This document shows, in pieces, positions 6,066 to 7,333 of a stretch of 7,333 nt of DNA (its first letter is position 1; each line of letters starts with the position of its first letter). The stretch covers positions 1 through 7,333 of the forward strand of contig DAOWMX010000111.1 of NCBI GenBank assembly GCA_030642885.1, written 5' to 3'. The stretch is from Anaerolineales bacterium (GTDB lineage: Bacteria > Chloroflexota > Anaerolineae > Anaerolineales > E44-bin32). The notes below the pieces were generated by a model, which saw only the letters and a list, made by a program, of their open reading frames with translations, was not told where the DNA came from and made no database searches. A program made the position numbers and the translations under genes.

Positions 6066-7333
6066 ATGCCTCGCCCCATTGTTGCATTGGTAGGACGCCC
6101 AAACGTTGGCAAGTCTACACTCTTCAACCGTTTTGCTGGAGAACGTCTTGCTGTCGTCGACGACAAACCCGGCACCACTCGCGATCGTCTTGTGGCTGAA
6201 GCGGAATGGAACGGGGTCATATTTGACATCGTCGACACTGGCGGTATCGACCCAACCAACATGAGCCGGTTAGAGCCGCTCTCCATCGATTCTGCGGATT
6301 ACATCTCCAGCATCCGCGATCAAGCGGAGATTGCTGCGCGCGAAGCCGATGCAGTGCTCTTCTTGGTGGACGTAGAGAGCGGGGTCACACCCGCGGACGA
6401 AGAGATTGTCGAGATCCTGCGAAAACAGCAGCGCTTGGTTGCGGGCAAGTTACACCCCCCCGTTCTGCTTGTTGTTAATCGCTGCGACAACGCAGAGCGC
6501 CGTGCCAGAACCGCCGAATTCTACGCGTTGGGTATGGGAGATCCCATCCCCATCTCCGCTCTACATGGAACCAGCACAGGAGACCTGCTTGACCAATTAA
6601 TCGAAACCATTAAATCAGAAGCTGCGCTCGAAGAGACTGACGACGAATCTTTAAAAATCGCAATCCTGGGTAGACCCAATGTTGGCAAATCGAGTTTACT
6701 GAATCGGCTCCTCGGTGAGGAACGCGTCATCGTCTCGCCCATACCCGGCACAACCCGAGATGCGGTTGATACGCAACTCGTTCACCATGGCTTGCCAATT
6801 ACGCTCATCGATACCGCGGGGATCCGTCGCAGGGGACGGATCGAGCCCGGTGTTGAAAAATATTCTGTTTTGCGTGCGCTCAAGGCGATTGAACGAGCGG
6901 AAGTTGTTCTGCTGCTGATCGACGCTGTTGAAGGCGGTACCGCCCAGGATGCCCACATAGCCGGGATGATCATCGATAAGATGAAAAGCGTCGTCGTGCT
7001 TGTAAACAAATGGGACCTCGTAATAAAAGACTCCCACACCATAAACGCATATACAGAGCAGGTCCGCCAAACGCTCAACTTCTTGGACTTCGTACCCGTA
7101 CTCTTCATTTCAGCCAAGACAGGTCAGCGAGTAAGCCAAGTGCTGCCGACTGCACTGCGAGTTCAGGAAGAACGCCTTATTCGGATACCGACCGGAGAGC
7201 TTAACCGCTTACTCCAAAAAGCTCTCAACACACATGCCCCTCCCACACGCAAGGGTAAGCGCCTGAATATCCTCTTTGTCTCTCAGGTAAGGACTAACCC
7301 TCCTACCTTCCTCTTCCATGTCAACAATCCAGA
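6066..7333 (+). CDS. der: Ribosome-assembly GTPase Der (EngA), 3' end outside window
   Basis: Der is an essential GTPase with two G domains in tandem and a KH-like C-terminal domain; it acts in maturation of the 50S ribosomal subunit. The frame is open from ATG 6066 to the right edge (422 full codons), lacking perhaps 35-40 final residues. G domain 1: G1 GRPNVGKST (residues 10-18), G2 PGTTRD (35-40), G3 DTGG (57-60), and G4 read as NRCD (138-141, bases 6477-6488) instead of the usual NKxD. G domain 2: G1 GRPNVGKSS (202-210), PGTTRD, G3 DTAG (249-252) and a normal G4 NKWD (314-317, bases 7005-7016), followed by the SAKTG G5 motif. The KH-like domain is entered with PPTRKGKRLNILF and NPPTFLFHVNNP at the right edge. 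It begins 6 bp after the cdaR stop with no clear Shine-Dalgarno, which fits translation coupled to cdaR. Both the arrangement and the motifs leave little doubt about identity. Confidence 0.97.
   Translation, partial: MPRPIVALVGRPNVGKSTLFNRFAGERLAVVDDKPGTTRDRLVAEAEWNGVIFDIVDTGGIDPTNMSRLEPLSIDSADYISSIRDQAEIAAREADAVLFLVDVESGVTPADEEIVEILRKQQRLVAGKLHPPVLLVVNRCDNAERRARTAEFYALGMGDPIPISALHGTSTGDLLDQLIETIKSEAALEETDDESLKIAILGRPNVGKSSLLNRLLGEERVIVSPIPGTTRDAVDTQLVHHGLPITLIDTAGIRRRGRIEPGVEKYSVLRALKAIERAEVVLLLIDAVEGGTAQDAHIAGMIIDKMKSVVVLVNKWDLVIKDSHTINAYTEQVRQTLNFLDFVPVLFISAKTGQRVSQVLPTALRVQEERLIRIPTGELNRLLQKALNTHAPPTRKGKRLNILFVSQVRTNPPTFLFHVNNP

Noticed and set aside
6056..7117. Several open frames on both strands across 6056-7117
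   Set aside because: They all lie over der, whose two complete sets of G motifs in the frame starting at 6066 show the true coding frame.
1..7333. Mobile element, CRISPR array, tRNA or rRNA
   Set aside because: Genes are tightly packed on one strand with conserved housekeeping functions, and no regularly spaced repeats, terminal inverted repeats, transposase or tRNA-like cloverleaf was seen.

Overview
The window reads as one strand of a bacterial chromosome of moderate GC content. It carries five protein-coding genes, all on the + strand: the 3' part of polA (DNA polymerase I), a large TPR-repeat protein, cdaA (membrane c-di-AMP synthase), cdaR (YbbR-domain regulator of CdaA) and most of der (double-GTPase ribosome-assembly factor). 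The outer two genes are cut by the window edges. No RNA genes, mobile elements, CRISPR arrays or long repeats are visible.

The most likely source is a Chloroflexota bacterium, probably Anaerolineae-like. This is an inference. It rests on the sequence flavour of PolA and Der, the large cytosolic TPR protein next to the c-di-AMP genes, and a Thr/Pro-rich C-terminal tail (TPRPTATPSS) on CdaR of a kind common in that phylum. No single marker here proves it.

Layout: polA occupies positions 1-1447, followed by a 129-bp gap with an extended -10 promoter candidate at 1539-1547. Then come the TPR gene (1577-3913), a 29-bp gap, cdaA (3943-4809), cdaR (4809-6059, sharing one base with the cdaA stop) and, 6 bp later, der (6066 to the right edge). 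The last four genes look like one operon driven from the 1448-1576 gap.

Functionally, CdaA makes cyclic di-AMP at the membrane and CdaR is its membrane-anchored partner outside the cytoplasm. The classical third member, glmM, is not directly downstream; der takes that place. The TPR protein may be a scaffold acting with one of these systems, but nothing in the sequence proves it. Most of the window is conserved housekeeping and second-messenger genes. I did not find a clear new defence, mobile or RNA-based system. The points most worth a second look are the unassigned TPR protein in the c-di-AMP operon, the missing glmM linkage, and an NRCD variant of the NKxD motif in the first G domain of Der.
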